Shown: positions 1-5,830, counted from the stretch's first letter. The stretch is DNA of 5,830 nt from Nitrospirota bacterium (GCA_027415455.1 DAIBSV010000118.1:1-5830); one strand, 5' to 3'. Translations and numbers: made by a program. The notes: generated by a model not told the origin, from the letters alone.

Positions 1-943
1 CGGAAAAACTCTTGGATTGACCCGAGGCAAAAAGGAAAAGGGCTGCCTGGCGTTTGAGAAGAGGGGCCAGCGGGTGGGACGGATCTCTGTCGATTCCCCG
101 GATAAAGGAGTCCTGTTCTGGCGGAGGAAGAGGCCCGGTTTCTCCGGACGGGGGCGGAATGGTGACGGGTTGAAGCTCCGGCCCCAGGGCCGGATCGAGA
201 AGGTGGCAGAGGGTGGCTCTGTGGGAGTGGAGATCCACCCCTCCCTCGGATCCGCAGACAAAAAGGATGCGTCGTGAGGGTGTGATCCCGTTTCGATCAA
301 GGGCATGGCGGAGCTTGTCGATGATCGGCTCATGAAAGATGCCGATGATCTGGGCGGTGGCATCGAGGGGGTTGGCGCACTTCTCGACGGTGTTCCAGAG
401 AGTCCTGAGGCCCAGCTCCTGGCGCAGGGGCAGAAGACGGGCGAGCTCCGGACGAAAGGATTCCTGGGAGAGACAGAGGACGTCCCCTTCTCCTTCGGGA
501 ATCCGGGAAAATGGCGTTTGTGACAGGGGGCGTCCGAGGGCATTCCAGATGTCGAGGACGCCTGGCCCCTGTTTGACCGGGACCTTCGAAAGTCCGTGAA
601 GAACGACCCTGAGTCCCGCCCGAGCCGCCGCGATCGCGGCGGGAACGACGAGGCTCAAAGAGCGTTTTTTTCCGTCATAGGGGTCGCCGACATCGAGGTC
701 ATAACGGGTCGGAGCGGAAAGAGGCAGGGTGTCTCGGAGAGCCTCGAGAAAGCCCCCCATTTCATCGGCCGTTTCCCCTTTCAGGCGAAGTCCCAAAAGA
801 AGGGCGCCGGTCTGTGCGGAGGTCGCAGCTCCGGACAGCATGAGCCGGGCCGCATCGGCCGCTTCGGCGCGGCTCAGATCCCGCGATCCGAGGGGGCCTG
901 TCCCGACTTTCTTGATGTATTCCCTGATCATTTCCGGTTGCAC
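1..943 (-). CDS. TrpD2/YbiB-like anthranilate phosphoribosyltransferase-family protein, 3' end cut by window edge
   Basis: This frame is open from 943 to the left edge (314 codons visible). Seen: an all-helical N-terminal domain like Glycos_trans_3N at residues 5-72, with a typical SAQTGALLLGLRLKGET stretch near 42-58. A glycosyltransferase-3-type core follows, with VGDPYDGKKRS (85-95), LHG (115-117) and LGLRTLWNTVEKCANP (177-192), which matches the LGxRTxxNxLxxxxNP signature of the fold. True TrpD enzymes have GTGGD and KHG at the first two sites; both are altered here, so anthranilate transfer in tryptophan synthesis is unlikely. From family knowledge, E. coli YbiB (TrpD2, about 320 aa) has this fold and binds nucleic acids. 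I infer that this is a relative, not trpD. The visible end resembles the family's last helix, so perhaps 20-30 codons are missing. Start: GTG at 943 has GAGG five bases upstream. ATG at 931 is an in-frame alternative with a poorer ribosome binding site. It lies 48 bases after the SDR stop, probably in the same transcript. Confidence 0.8.
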   Translation of the reverse strand, partial: MQPEMIREYIKKVGTGPLGSRDLSRAEAADAARLMLSGAATSAQTGALLLGLRLKGETADEMGGFLEALRDTLPLSAPTRYDLDVGDPYDGKKRSLSLVVPAAIAAARAGLRVVLHGLSKVPVKQGPGVLDIWNALGRPLSQTPFSRIPEGEGDVLCLSQESFRPELARLLPLRQELGLRTLWNTVEKCANPLDATAQIIGIFHEPIIDKLRHALDRNGITPSRRILFVCGSEGGVDLHSHRATLCHLLDPALGPELQPVTIPPPSGETGPLPPPEQDSFIRGIDRDPSHPLAPLLKRQAALFLFASGQSKSFS

Positions 944-991
944 TTCATCCTCATTGTCGCTCCGGATCCATATTCAAGGGGAGGGCGAAGG

Positions 992-1708
992 TCAAAGCCC
1001 CCCGAGACGTTTCAGGACAATGTCTCCAGGGACTGCCGCCGGGGAGAGCTCCCTGAGGTAGAGGATCGTCTTGAGGATGTCCTCGGGCTGGATCATTTCC
1101 GATTCGGGAACGGGAGCTCCCGACACGAGCGGTGTGGCGACATACCCGGGACAGATCGCGACTGCCTTGACGCCGTTCGGCGCCCCTTCGGCCAGCAAGG
1201 ATCCTGTCAATCCCCTCAAGGCGAACTTTGTCATGGAATAGAGGGAAGATCCGGCCCAGGCCTCAAGCCCTGCCACGGAGGAGATATTGACGATCAGACC
1301 ATTCCCGTGTTTTTTCATGATCGGGAGGATTGCCCGGGAGAGGAGAAAGGGGGCTCTCAGATTAACGGCCATCAACCGCTCGAAATCTTCGAGGGTCGCC
1401 TCCTCGACTTCGCCGAAGATGGCGAGGCCGGCATTGTTCACAAGAAGATCGATCCTCTGGGAAAGGGCTCCCGTGGCGGCATCGATCAGCCGTCCGACCT
1501 CTTCCGTGCGCGCAAGGTCGCAGGCAAGGGTGTAGAGCGTTCCCTCCTTTCCCCTGGACTCTTCCGTCAGCCGATCGAGACGCGGGCCGCTTCGTCCGGT
1601 CGCGAAGACGCTGTGCCCAAGGGAGAGAAGGCCTCGGGCCACCGAGAGTCCGATTCCGGAGGTGGCTCCGGTGACAAGGGCATGGATCTCGGGCTCCCGG
1701 GCGTTCAC
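992..1708 (-). CDS. Classical short-chain dehydrogenase/reductase (SDR family)
   Basis: This 238-residue protein is a cytosolic NAD(P)(H)-dependent oxidoreductase with a complete classical SDR motif set. It has the cofactor loop TGATSGIG (13-20), GR at 38-39 after the second strand (suggesting NADP(H)), and CD at 63-64 before the adenine pocket. NNAG is at 91-94, active-site Asn at 116, Ser at 144, and YSMTK (Tyr157, Lys161) follows. PGYVATP lies at 187-193. The Ser-to-Tyr spacing of 13 is standard and the length is typical. The substrate cannot be told from sequence; FabG-like, YdfG-like and other roles are all possible. Start: GTG at 1708 overlaps the mazG stop as GTGA and has AAGGA about nine bases upstream, which suggests translational coupling. 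An in-frame ATG at 1765 would add 19 residues lying inside mazG and is not favoured because the Rossmann fold already starts near residue 8. The gene sits between mazG and the TrpD2-like gene. Confidence 0.93.
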   Translation of the reverse strand: MNAREPEIHALVTGATSGIGLSVARGLLSLGHSVFATGRSGPRLDRLTEESRGKEGTLYTLACDLARTEEVGRLIDAATGALSQRIDLLVNNAGLAIFGEVEEATLEDFERLMAVNLRAPFLLSRAILPIMKKHGNGLIVNISSVAGLEAWAGSSLYSMTKFALRGLTGSLLAEGAPNGVKAVAICPGYVATPLVSGAPVPESEMIQPEDILKTILYLRELSPAAVPGDIVLKRLGGL

Positions 1709-2586
1709 GGACCCGCTTCCTTCTCTTTTCGCGGCTTCTTTGACTCCGTCCAAAGAGCCTCCCATTGTTCGGAGGTCAGGTCGGCAAGGGGGATCCCCTG
1801 CGCGGCCGCCTCCCGTTCCATGAAGCGGAAACGGTCACGGAATTTTCTGTTGGCGGAGGACAGGGCCTCCTCGGGCCGAATTCCCGAAAGTCTTGCGAAC
1901 TGGGCCAGGACGAACAGAAGGTCCCCGATCTCCTCCGCAAGACGTTCGGGACCCTCGAGGCGCGCCTCGAGAACTTCCTGCCATTCCTCGAGGACCTTGG
2001 GACAGACCGCATCGGGGGAAGGCCAATCGAATCCGACCCGTCCCGCCTTCTGTCCCTGCTTGGCCGCGACCGTCAGTGCGGGCATGGTCGACGGAATTCC
2101 GTCGAGGACCGATTGTCTGTCCCGATGCTCCGGTTCCTTCCTTTTTTTCTCCTCCCATGTCTCCCAGATCGCGGCGAGGCTCTTTCCGGGGGCCGGTGAC
2201 TCGAAGACATGGGGATGGCGGGAGACCATCTTGCGGGCGGCCCCGTCGAAAATGGTGCCGAGGGACTGGCCGGACTTCTCCCACAAAATTCTTCGGGCCA
2301 TGAAAAGGATGACGAAAAGGTCCCCCATCTCCCGGGCGATGTTTTCGGAGTCGTCCTTCTGCACGGATTCTTCGAGTTCGAAGATCTCATCCTTGAGATC
2401 GGCAACCAGGGCGGAAAGGGTCTGTTTTTTGTCGAAAGGACACCCGTTTTCTCCCCGGAGATGATCGACGACCCGTGATAGACGGCGGAATCCCTGAAGA
2501 TCTCCCGAGGTTTCCGTCAGGGGTTGGGCGCGGTTGTCCGGAGCGTCGTGGAGGGTTTCGAGATAGCGGGACGGATCGAAGGTCAT
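1705..2586 (-). CDS. mazG: Nucleoside triphosphate pyrophosphohydrolase MazG
   Basis: MazG hydrolyses (d)NTPs to the monophosphate and pyrophosphate, in the cytosol, and is seen as a nucleotide-pool cleaning enzyme; in E. coli it also affects ppGpp levels. This 293-residue protein has both tandem MazG domains. The first has GCPFDKKQT (48-56) and the metal-binding helices DEIFE (66-70) and EMGD (86-89), equivalent to EExxE and ExxD of E. coli MazG. The second begins VGFDWP and carries EEWQEV, then EEIGDLLF, ANRKF and RFR, as in the catalytic C-terminal domain. It is about 30 residues longer than the E. coli protein (263 aa) through an N-terminal extension, and has PFD where PWD is usual. Start: ATG at 2586 has GGAG five bases upstream. 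ATG at 2622 is in frame, but it lacks a ribosome binding site and lies inside a TATAAT box. It is the first gene of the minus-strand set, and its stop overlaps the SDR start. Confidence 0.95.
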   Translation of the reverse strand: MTFDPSRYLETLHDAPDNRAQPLTETSGDLQGFRRLSRVVDHLRGENGCPFDKKQTLSALVADLKDEIFELEESVQKDDSENIAREMGDLFVILFMARRILWEKSGQSLGTIFDGAARKMVSRHPHVFESPAPGKSLAAIWETWEEKKRKEPEHRDRQSVLDGIPSTMPALTVAAKQGQKAGRVGFDWPSPDAVCPKVLEEWQEVLEARLEGPERLAEEIGDLLFVLAQFARLSGIRPEEALSSANRKFRDRFRFMEREAAAQGIPLADLTSEQWEALWTESKKPRKEKEAGP

Positions 2587-2620
2587 GGATTCTCCAGGGT
2601 CTGGGAGTGGCTTGGGTTTC

Positions 2621-2626
2621 ATTATA
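2621..2626 (-). promoter_or_regulatory. Probable -10 box of the mazG-SDR-trpD2-like transcript
   Basis: Reading leftwards, this is a perfect TATAAT. The hexamer 17 bases upstream (2644-2649, TTTCCC) matches the -35 consensus poorly. A start point about seven bases downstream, near 2614, would give a 5' leader of about 28 bases to the ATG at 2586. It would exclude the longer mazG start at 2622. Confidence 0.5.
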
Positions 2627-2695
2627 CGGGGATCGAACTGCCGGGGAAAGGCCTCATCTTGATTGACCTGAAATCTTTTTTGACGAAGGATTTCT

Positions 2696-2713
2696 CAAGG
2701 TGCGTTGACCTTG
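2696..2713. repeat. Inverted repeat CAAGGT-N6-ACCTTG, possible operator
   Basis: Two perfect 6-base arms (2696-2701 and 2708-2713) flank a 6-base centre, so arm centres are 12 bases apart, close to one helical turn, as for many dimeric repressors. It lies about 70 bases upstream of the pump promoter's -35 box and about 70 bases upstream of the mazG -10. It is too short and lacks a T-tract for a terminator. The operator role is inferred only; no regulator gene is in the window. Confidence 0.35.
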
Positions 2714-2775
2714 CCGGGAGAGTAGGAAAAAATGGGGGGGCGGAATGGAGTTGCCCGGGAGACCAGGGGAAACGT

Positions 2776-2805
2776 TTGACTTGTCTCTCCTGAAGGTTTT
2801 AGAAT
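2776..2805 (+). promoter_or_regulatory. Sigma70-type promoter of the efflux operon
   Basis: The -35 TTGACT (2776-2781) and -10 TAGAAT (2800-2805) each match the consensus at five of six positions, with an 18-base spacer. Transcription would start near 2811-2813, about 31 bases before the outer-membrane factor ATG at 2844. A small dyad, GTTTT-N6-AAAAC (2796-2811), spans the -10 and could be part of an operator. The promoter lies inside the longest possible reading frame of the first gene (ATG 2745), which argues against that longer start. Confidence 0.65.
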
Positions 2806-2814
2806 CAAAACATC

Positions 2815-2847
2815 ATGATACGGTGTCTCAAAAAAGGGGAGCGATGA
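2815..2847 (+). CDS. Possible 10-residue leader peptide ORF (MIRCLKKGER)
   Basis: ATG at 2815 opens ten codons ending in TGA at 2845-2847, which overlaps the ATG at 2844 of the next gene as ATGA. No Shine-Dalgarno sequence precedes it. However, the predicted transcription start is only a few bases upstream, so it could be read as a near-leaderless ORF and couple translation into the outer-membrane factor gene. Ten codons with such an overlap can easily arise by chance. The peptide resembles nothing I know. Confidence 0.2.
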   Translation: MIRCLKKGER

Positions 2848-4295
2848 GGGTGAGGAGAGTCGAGCTGGAATCGAACCGGGAAACCGGAAGAGGATGGGTC
2901 CTTTTTTGGGGAGTCCTCTGCTTTGTCCTGGGAACGCCTGTCTGGGCGAACGCCGTGCAGGATACACCCCTAAGCGCTTCTCAGGAAATAAACGGCGGAA
3001 GCGGAGCTGAGCCCCGGAACCCCAAGGATCAGGATCCCCCCCTCACCGTAGAGCAGGCCGTTCGTATCGCCCTCGAAAAAAATCCCAACATCCTCTCCTT
3101 CCGCAAGACGTGGCAGGGGACGAAAGATCTCGAGAAAACCGCCCTGGCGCCCGCCGATCCGCTTCTTCAATGGGAGTACGGAGGAGGAGAGCAGGGGAAT
3201 GCCCAGAATGTCCTGACCAACGCCGCCGGAGTGCCGTCGGGAGTTCAGAACGTGGGGCTTCCCTATCCAAACGGAAGCAACTGGGCCATCGTTCAGTCCT
3301 TTCTGTTTCCCGGGAAAGCTCTTTATGGGTACAAGGTCAACAAGGACAACACGAAGATCGCCTACGAGGGCTACCGGGTCCAGCGGGTCCAGCTCAGGAA
3401 CCAGACGGAACTTTCCTGCTATCAGTGGCTTCTGTCCCAGGAAACGCTTCGCTTGAACGAGGAGCTCCAGACCTGGCTCATGCGGGTCCTTGAGATCACC
3501 AAGGCCAAGCTGTCGGTGGGGTCGGTCCAGATTCTCGATGTGGTCAACGCCCGCGTGGCGCTCTCCCAGGCCCGCCTCGACCGTCTGACCGCGAAATACC
3601 AGATGGAGGTGGCCAGGAAACAGCTCAACATGCTCCTCGGCTTTTCGATGGATCGTCCGACCCGGGTGGAAAAGCTTTCGGATCCCTCCCCAATCCCATT
3701 CTCCATGGCCGACCTTGAGGGCAGGGCGCTGGAAAACAGGCCGGACCTTCTTTCGGCCAGGGCCACGGTCGATCTGAACCGCCACCAGCTGACCCTGTCC
3801 AAGCTCGGCTTCATGCCCGACTACCAGTTGACCGGATCCGAAGGAGGGGAATCCTGTTACGGTTTCTCCGGCCTGAATTGCTGGTATGTGGGAGTTCAGA
3901 TCAACGTGCCGGTCTTCGCTCCCATCAAGCAGAACCTTCAATACGCCTCCCAGAAGGAAATGCTTCGCGCGGCGGACTGGCAGTACCAGTGGCAGACGGC
4001 GCAGGTCCGCCTCGCGGTGGACAATCTCTATGCCCAGGTCGTTCTCGCCTACCGGCAGTACCGGATGAACGCCGACGAGATCCTTCCCCAGTCCCGTCTT
4101 GCCTTCGAACTCGCCCTGACCGGATACGAGAACCAGCAAAACGATTTTCTCTATCTGATCAACGCTGTCCAGGCCTACCGCCAGGCCCAGTACAACCGCT
4201 ACCAGAGTCTGACCGCCTATTATCAGTCTCTCAGCAATCTTGAGGCGGCGGTCGGAGCTCCCTTGCCTTTCGACAGGCATTCGGACAAGCCCTGA
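2844..4295 (+). CDS. Outer-membrane factor of an RND efflux system (TolC/CusC family)
   Basis: TolC-type trimers form the outer-membrane channel and periplasmic tunnel through which an RND pump and its adaptor expel substrate. This 483-residue protein has a signal peptide: a basic start, a hydrophobic core at about 18-33 and a likely cut after VWA (35) or ANA (37). A proline- and glycine-rich linker follows. The first OEP repeat opens with LTVEQAVRIALEKNPNI (67-83), the second with ALENRPDLLSARA near 295-307, the standard two-fold repeat of the family, and Q/A-rich helices run to the end. Two cysteines (338, 346) sit in the predicted beta-barrel portion and could form a disulfide. No lipobox precedes Cys26, so it is not an obvious lipoprotein. 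Start: ATG at 2844 has GGGGAG very close by. GTG at 2850, two codons in, has better spacing from the same GGGGAG (eight bases) and is a real alternative. ATG at 2745 lies upstream of the promoter. It is the first gene of the pump operon. Confidence 0.92.
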   Translation: MRVRRVELESNRETGRGWVLFWGVLCFVLGTPVWANAVQDTPLSASQEINGGSGAEPRNPKDQDPPLTVEQAVRIALEKNPNILSFRKTWQGTKDLEKTALAPADPLLQWEYGGGEQGNAQNVLTNAAGVPSGVQNVGLPYPNGSNWAIVQSFLFPGKALYGYKVNKDNTKIAYEGYRVQRVQLRNQTELSCYQWLLSQETLRLNEELQTWLMRVLEITKAKLSVGSVQILDVVNARVALSQARLDRLTAKYQMEVARKQLNMLLGFSMDRPTRVEKLSDPSPIPFSMADLEGRALENRPDLLSARATVDLNRHQLTLSKLGFMPDYQLTGSEGGESCYGFSGLNCWYVGVQINVPVFAPIKQNLQYASQKEMLRAADWQYQWQTAQVRLAVDNLYAQVVLAYRQYRMNADEILPQSRLAFELALTGYENQQNDFLYLINAVQAYRQAQYNRYQSLTAYYQSLSNLEAAVGAPLPFDRHSDKP

Positions 4296-4329
4296 CCCCT
4301 ATCCTGGGAGTATGACGGAACTCACCCCC

Positions 4330-4348
4330 GCTCCCGTTTTGCGGGAGC
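4330..4348 (+). other. Intercistronic GC-rich hairpin
   Basis: GCTCCCG (4330-4336) pairs perfectly with CGGGAGC (4342-4348) around a TTTTG loop. No run of T follows, so it is not a standard factor-independent terminator. It lies in the 72-base gap between the outer-membrane factor and adaptor genes and ends seven bases before the adaptor's ribosome binding site (AAGGAAGG, 4356-4362 region). Likely roles are protecting the 3' end of the upstream message or tuning the expression of the two cistrons; both are inference. Confidence 0.5.
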
Positions 4349-4367
4349 CAATGCAAGGAAGGCTCGA

Positions 4368-5489
4368 ATGCGGAAGGTTTTCATGGCAATGGTCGCGATG
4401 TCGTTTCTTTTGCTGGAGGGAGGTGCGGAAGGCCTTCGTCCGGCCGCCGCCTCGTCGGGCGAGACGGAAAAGGAGGTGCGCCTCTCTCCCGCCCAGTCGG
4501 CGGCCGGATGGGTCCAGGTCATCACCGTCGAAAAAAAGAGCATGGAGACGGAACTTCGAAGAACAGGAACCCTCAACTTCGACGAGGAGAAGGTGTCGAT
4601 CCTCTCGGCCCGTGTCGCCGGCCGGGAGGTGAAGATCCTGGCCTTCGAAGGACAAAAAGTCCACAAGGACGATCCGTTGGCCTATGTCTACAGCCCCGAC
4701 TATACGACGGCCGAGGTGGAGCTGTTGAACGCCTTTAAGGTGGCCAAGACCCTGTCCGACAAGGCAGAGAGCGGCGCCTACATTACCGCGGCCGAGAGAA
4801 AGCTTCGGTTGATGGGGGCCTCCGAAGGGGACATCGATACGATCTCCCGGACACGGACGGTCTCCCGCTACCTGACCCTCCATGCGCCACGGTCGGGGGT
4901 CATCCTGAACTCGGCTCTCCGGGCGGGCCTCTTCATGAATCCCGGCGACCAGCTCATGACCATCGCCGACCTGTCGAGCCTCCTGGTCTACATGGACATC
5001 TACGAAGGGGACTTCCCCCTCGTGAAAAGGGGGCAGACGGTGTCTCTTGAAACCGTCGCCTACCCGGAGAAGGTCTTCCCCGGCAAGATCGTCTACCTGG
5101 GGGGAATGGTCGACCCCAACACCCGGACCTTCCATGTGCGGGCCGAGATCCCAAACCCGGAGCGGCTGCTCAAGCCCGGAATGTTCGCCACGGTCCGGAT
5201 CCGGCTGAACGTTCCGCATCCGGTGGTGGCCGTCCCCGAAGTGGCGGTCCTCCGGGATGAACATGGCTATCATGTTTTTGTGGAAAAGGCTCCGGGAGCC
5301 TTCATGCTTCGTCGTGTCCAGACCGGACCGGAGGAGAAGGGATGGATCCGGATCGAGTCCGGGCTTGTCCCCGGTGAAAAGGTGGCGGCGAAGGGGGCCC
5401 TCCTTCTGGAGGGGATCCGTGAGACCAATCTCAGCGAGGCGACGGGGACGACCCCCCCGCTTGGACGGATAAGGAGTCCTCGTCCATGA
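4368..5489 (+). CDS. RND efflux periplasmic adaptor (membrane fusion protein, CusB/CzcB-like)
   Basis: Adaptors of this family bridge the inner-membrane RND pump and the outer-membrane channel. This 373-residue protein has a signal peptide (hydrophobic core about 4-16, probable cut after AAA near 28). The split lipoyl domain is at about 80-105 (VAGREVKILAFEGQKV) and 173-204 (APRSGVIL to GDQLMTIADLS). A helical hairpin lies between them, starting with YSPDYTTAEVELLNA (108-122), a motif typical of CusB-type adaptors. A beta-barrel has YEGDF (212-216), VDPNTRTFHVR (248-258) and LKPGMFATVRI (268-278), and a membrane-proximal domain follows. It is slightly shorter than CusB (about 407 aa). The N-terminal methionine cluster that binds Cu/Ag in CusB is not evident, nor is a His-rich segment, so the metal is undetermined. 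Start: ATG at 4368 has AAGGAAGG about five bases upstream. The stop overlaps the pump gene's start as ATGA. Confidence 0.94.
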   Translation: MRKVFMAMVAMSFLLLEGGAEGLRPAAASSGETEKEVRLSPAQSAAGWVQVITVEKKSMETELRRTGTLNFDEEKVSILSARVAGREVKILAFEGQKVHKDDPLAYVYSPDYTTAEVELLNAFKVAKTLSDKAESGAYITAAERKLRLMGASEGDIDTISRTRTVSRYLTLHAPRSGVILNSALRAGLFMNPGDQLMTIADLSSLLVYMDIYEGDFPLVKRGQTVSLETVAYPEKVFPGKIVYLGGMVDPNTRTFHVRAEIPNPERLLKPGMFATVRIRLNVPHPVVAVPEVAVLRDEHGYHVFVEKAPGAFMLRRVQTGPEEKGWIRIESGLVPGEKVAAKGALLLEGIRETNLSEATGTTPPLGRIRSPRP

Positions 5490-5830
5490 AGCATCTCGTC
5501 GCATTTGCCCTCCGGGAGAGGGTGATTGTCTTTCTGGTAGCGATTACCCTCTCCGTGGTGGGGGTCTTTTCCTACGAGAATCTTCAAATCGAGCCCTATC
5601 CCGATGTCTCGCCGCTCGAGGTGCGGGTTCTCACCCAATGGGCCGGCCGCGGGGCGGAAGAGGTCGAGCGGCAGATTACCCTTCCGGTCGAGATCGCCAT
5701 CAACGGGACTCCCGGGATGAAGACCCAGCGGTCGATCTCCATGTATGGACTCTCGGTGGTCATCGCCGTCTTCAAGGACGGGGTCGACGACTTCGAGGCC
5801 CGTCACCGGATCTACAACCGCATCTCCCAG
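5486..5830 (+). CDS. Heavy-metal efflux RND pump, CzcA/CusA family, N-terminal part only
   Basis: HME-type RND proteins are trimeric inner-membrane proton/cation antiporters of about 1,030-1,070 residues; only the first 115 codons are in the window. Seen: a short cytoplasmic start (MKHLVAFALRER), a first transmembrane helix at about 13-29, then the start of the periplasmic pore domain. PYPDVSPLEVRVLTQWAG (37-54) and EEVERQITLPVE (58-69) match the family block TYPDV...VQVxTxxxGxxxEEVExxITxPIE. RSISMYGLSVV (82-92) matches the RSxSxFGLS block. These motifs separate it from drug-type AcrB pumps, where the first periplasmic segment differs. The residues that tell Cu/Ag from Zn/Co/Cd or Ni lie further on, so the substrate is open. 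Start: ATG at 5486 overlaps the adaptor stop (ATGA), with AAGGAG nine bases upstream (5471-5476), so translation is probably coupled. Confidence 0.95.
   Translation, partial: MKHLVAFALRERVIVFLVAITLSVVGVFSYENLQIEPYPDVSPLEVRVLTQWAGRGAEEVERQITLPVEIAINGTPGMKTQRSISMYGLSVVIAVFKDGVDDFEARHRIYNRISQ

Larger units (their letters stand above)
2587..2843. other. Divergent intergenic control region
   Basis: This 257-base gap separates the minus-strand mazG set from the plus-strand efflux operon. It is visibly richer in A/T than the flanking genes, with runs such as T6 near 2676-2681 and A6-T-G7 at 2727-2740. It holds the mazG -10 box, an inverted repeat at 2696-2713, TTGAC at 2663/2664, 2680, 2705/2706 and 2776, the pump promoter at 2776-2805 and a possible leader ORF from 2815. 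I see no convincing protein gene of ordinary length, no RNA gene and no factor-independent terminator in it. Confidence 0.7.

Noticed and set aside
1709..1765. Upstream ATG start for the SDR gene at 1765
   Set aside because: The extra 19 residues lie within mazG and precede an already complete Rossmann start; the GTGA overlap start has a ribosome binding site.
596..2464. 622-codon open frame on the plus strand opposite mazG, SDR and the trpD2-like gene
   Set aside because: It is antisense to three genes with clear family motifs, its translation is rich in Arg/Ser/Gly with no recognisable domain, and long antisense open frames are expected in GC-rich coding DNA.
2618..2650. T-loop-like GTTCGATCC on the minus strand, hinting at a tRNA or attachment site
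   Set aside because: The flanking bases do not pair into a T-arm, and no anticodon arm, D-arm or acceptor stem can be drawn upstream.
2727..2740. A6-T-G7 homopolymer runs as a phase-variation tract
   Set aside because: The runs are short and lie outside coding sequence and outside the promoter spacer; nothing supports switching.
2745..2843. Upstream extension of the outer-membrane factor from ATG 2745
   Set aside because: It would include the -35/-10 promoter, lacks a good ribosome binding site and would put 33 non-signal residues before the signal peptide.
2970..4280. 436-codon open frame on the minus strand inside the outer-membrane factor gene
   Set aside because: It mirrors the codon bias of the real plus-strand gene, has no domain motifs and no promoter or ribosome binding site context.
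4299..5504. 401-codon open frame on the minus strand inside the adaptor gene
   Set aside because: It is a shadow of a well-supported adaptor gene; the His/Asp/Gly-rich product has no family likeness.

Overview
The window looks like ordinary chromosomal DNA from a Gram-negative bacterium of moderately high GC (roughly 60% by eye). Two gene sets diverge from one intergenic region. An outer-membrane channel, a periplasmic adaptor and an RND pump together require a double-membrane envelope. The gene styles would fit a metal-exposed bacterium such as a Leptospirillum-like member of Nitrospirota. That taxonomic guess is weak, because no marker gene is present.

Left half, minus strand (about 2586 down to 1): a tight three-gene set in the order mazG (NTP pyrophosphohydrolase), a classical short-chain dehydrogenase/reductase (SDR), and a TrpD2/YbiB-like member of the anthranilate phosphoribosyltransferase fold. 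The last gene runs off the left edge and is only about 20-30 codons short of the family's usual end. mazG and the SDR gene overlap by four bases (GTGA), and the SDR and trpD2-like genes are 48 bases apart, so one transcript is likely. A perfect TATAAT lies just upstream of the preferred mazG start.

Middle (2587-2843): a 257-base divergent intergenic region. It holds the mazG -10 box, a 6-6-6 inverted repeat, several TTGAC copies, a strong sigma70-type promoter reading right, and a possible 10-codon leader ORF whose stop overlaps the first pump gene's start.

Right half, plus strand (2844-5830): a tripartite efflux operon in the order outer-membrane factor (TolC/CusC-like), periplasmic adaptor (CusB/CzcB-like) and the N-terminus of an HME-type RND pump (CzcA/CusA-like), cut by the right edge. 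A GC-rich hairpin without a T-tract lies between the first two genes. The adaptor and pump genes overlap by ATGA. The three products should assemble into an envelope-spanning pump that expels metal cations using the proton gradient. The metal cannot be assigned from this window, and no metal-sensing regulator is present.

No RNA genes, mobile elements, CRISPR arrays or clearly novel system were found. The points most worth a second look are the trpD2-like gene with its altered active-site loop next to mazG, the possible near-leaderless leader ORF, and the candidate operator sequences in the divergent region.
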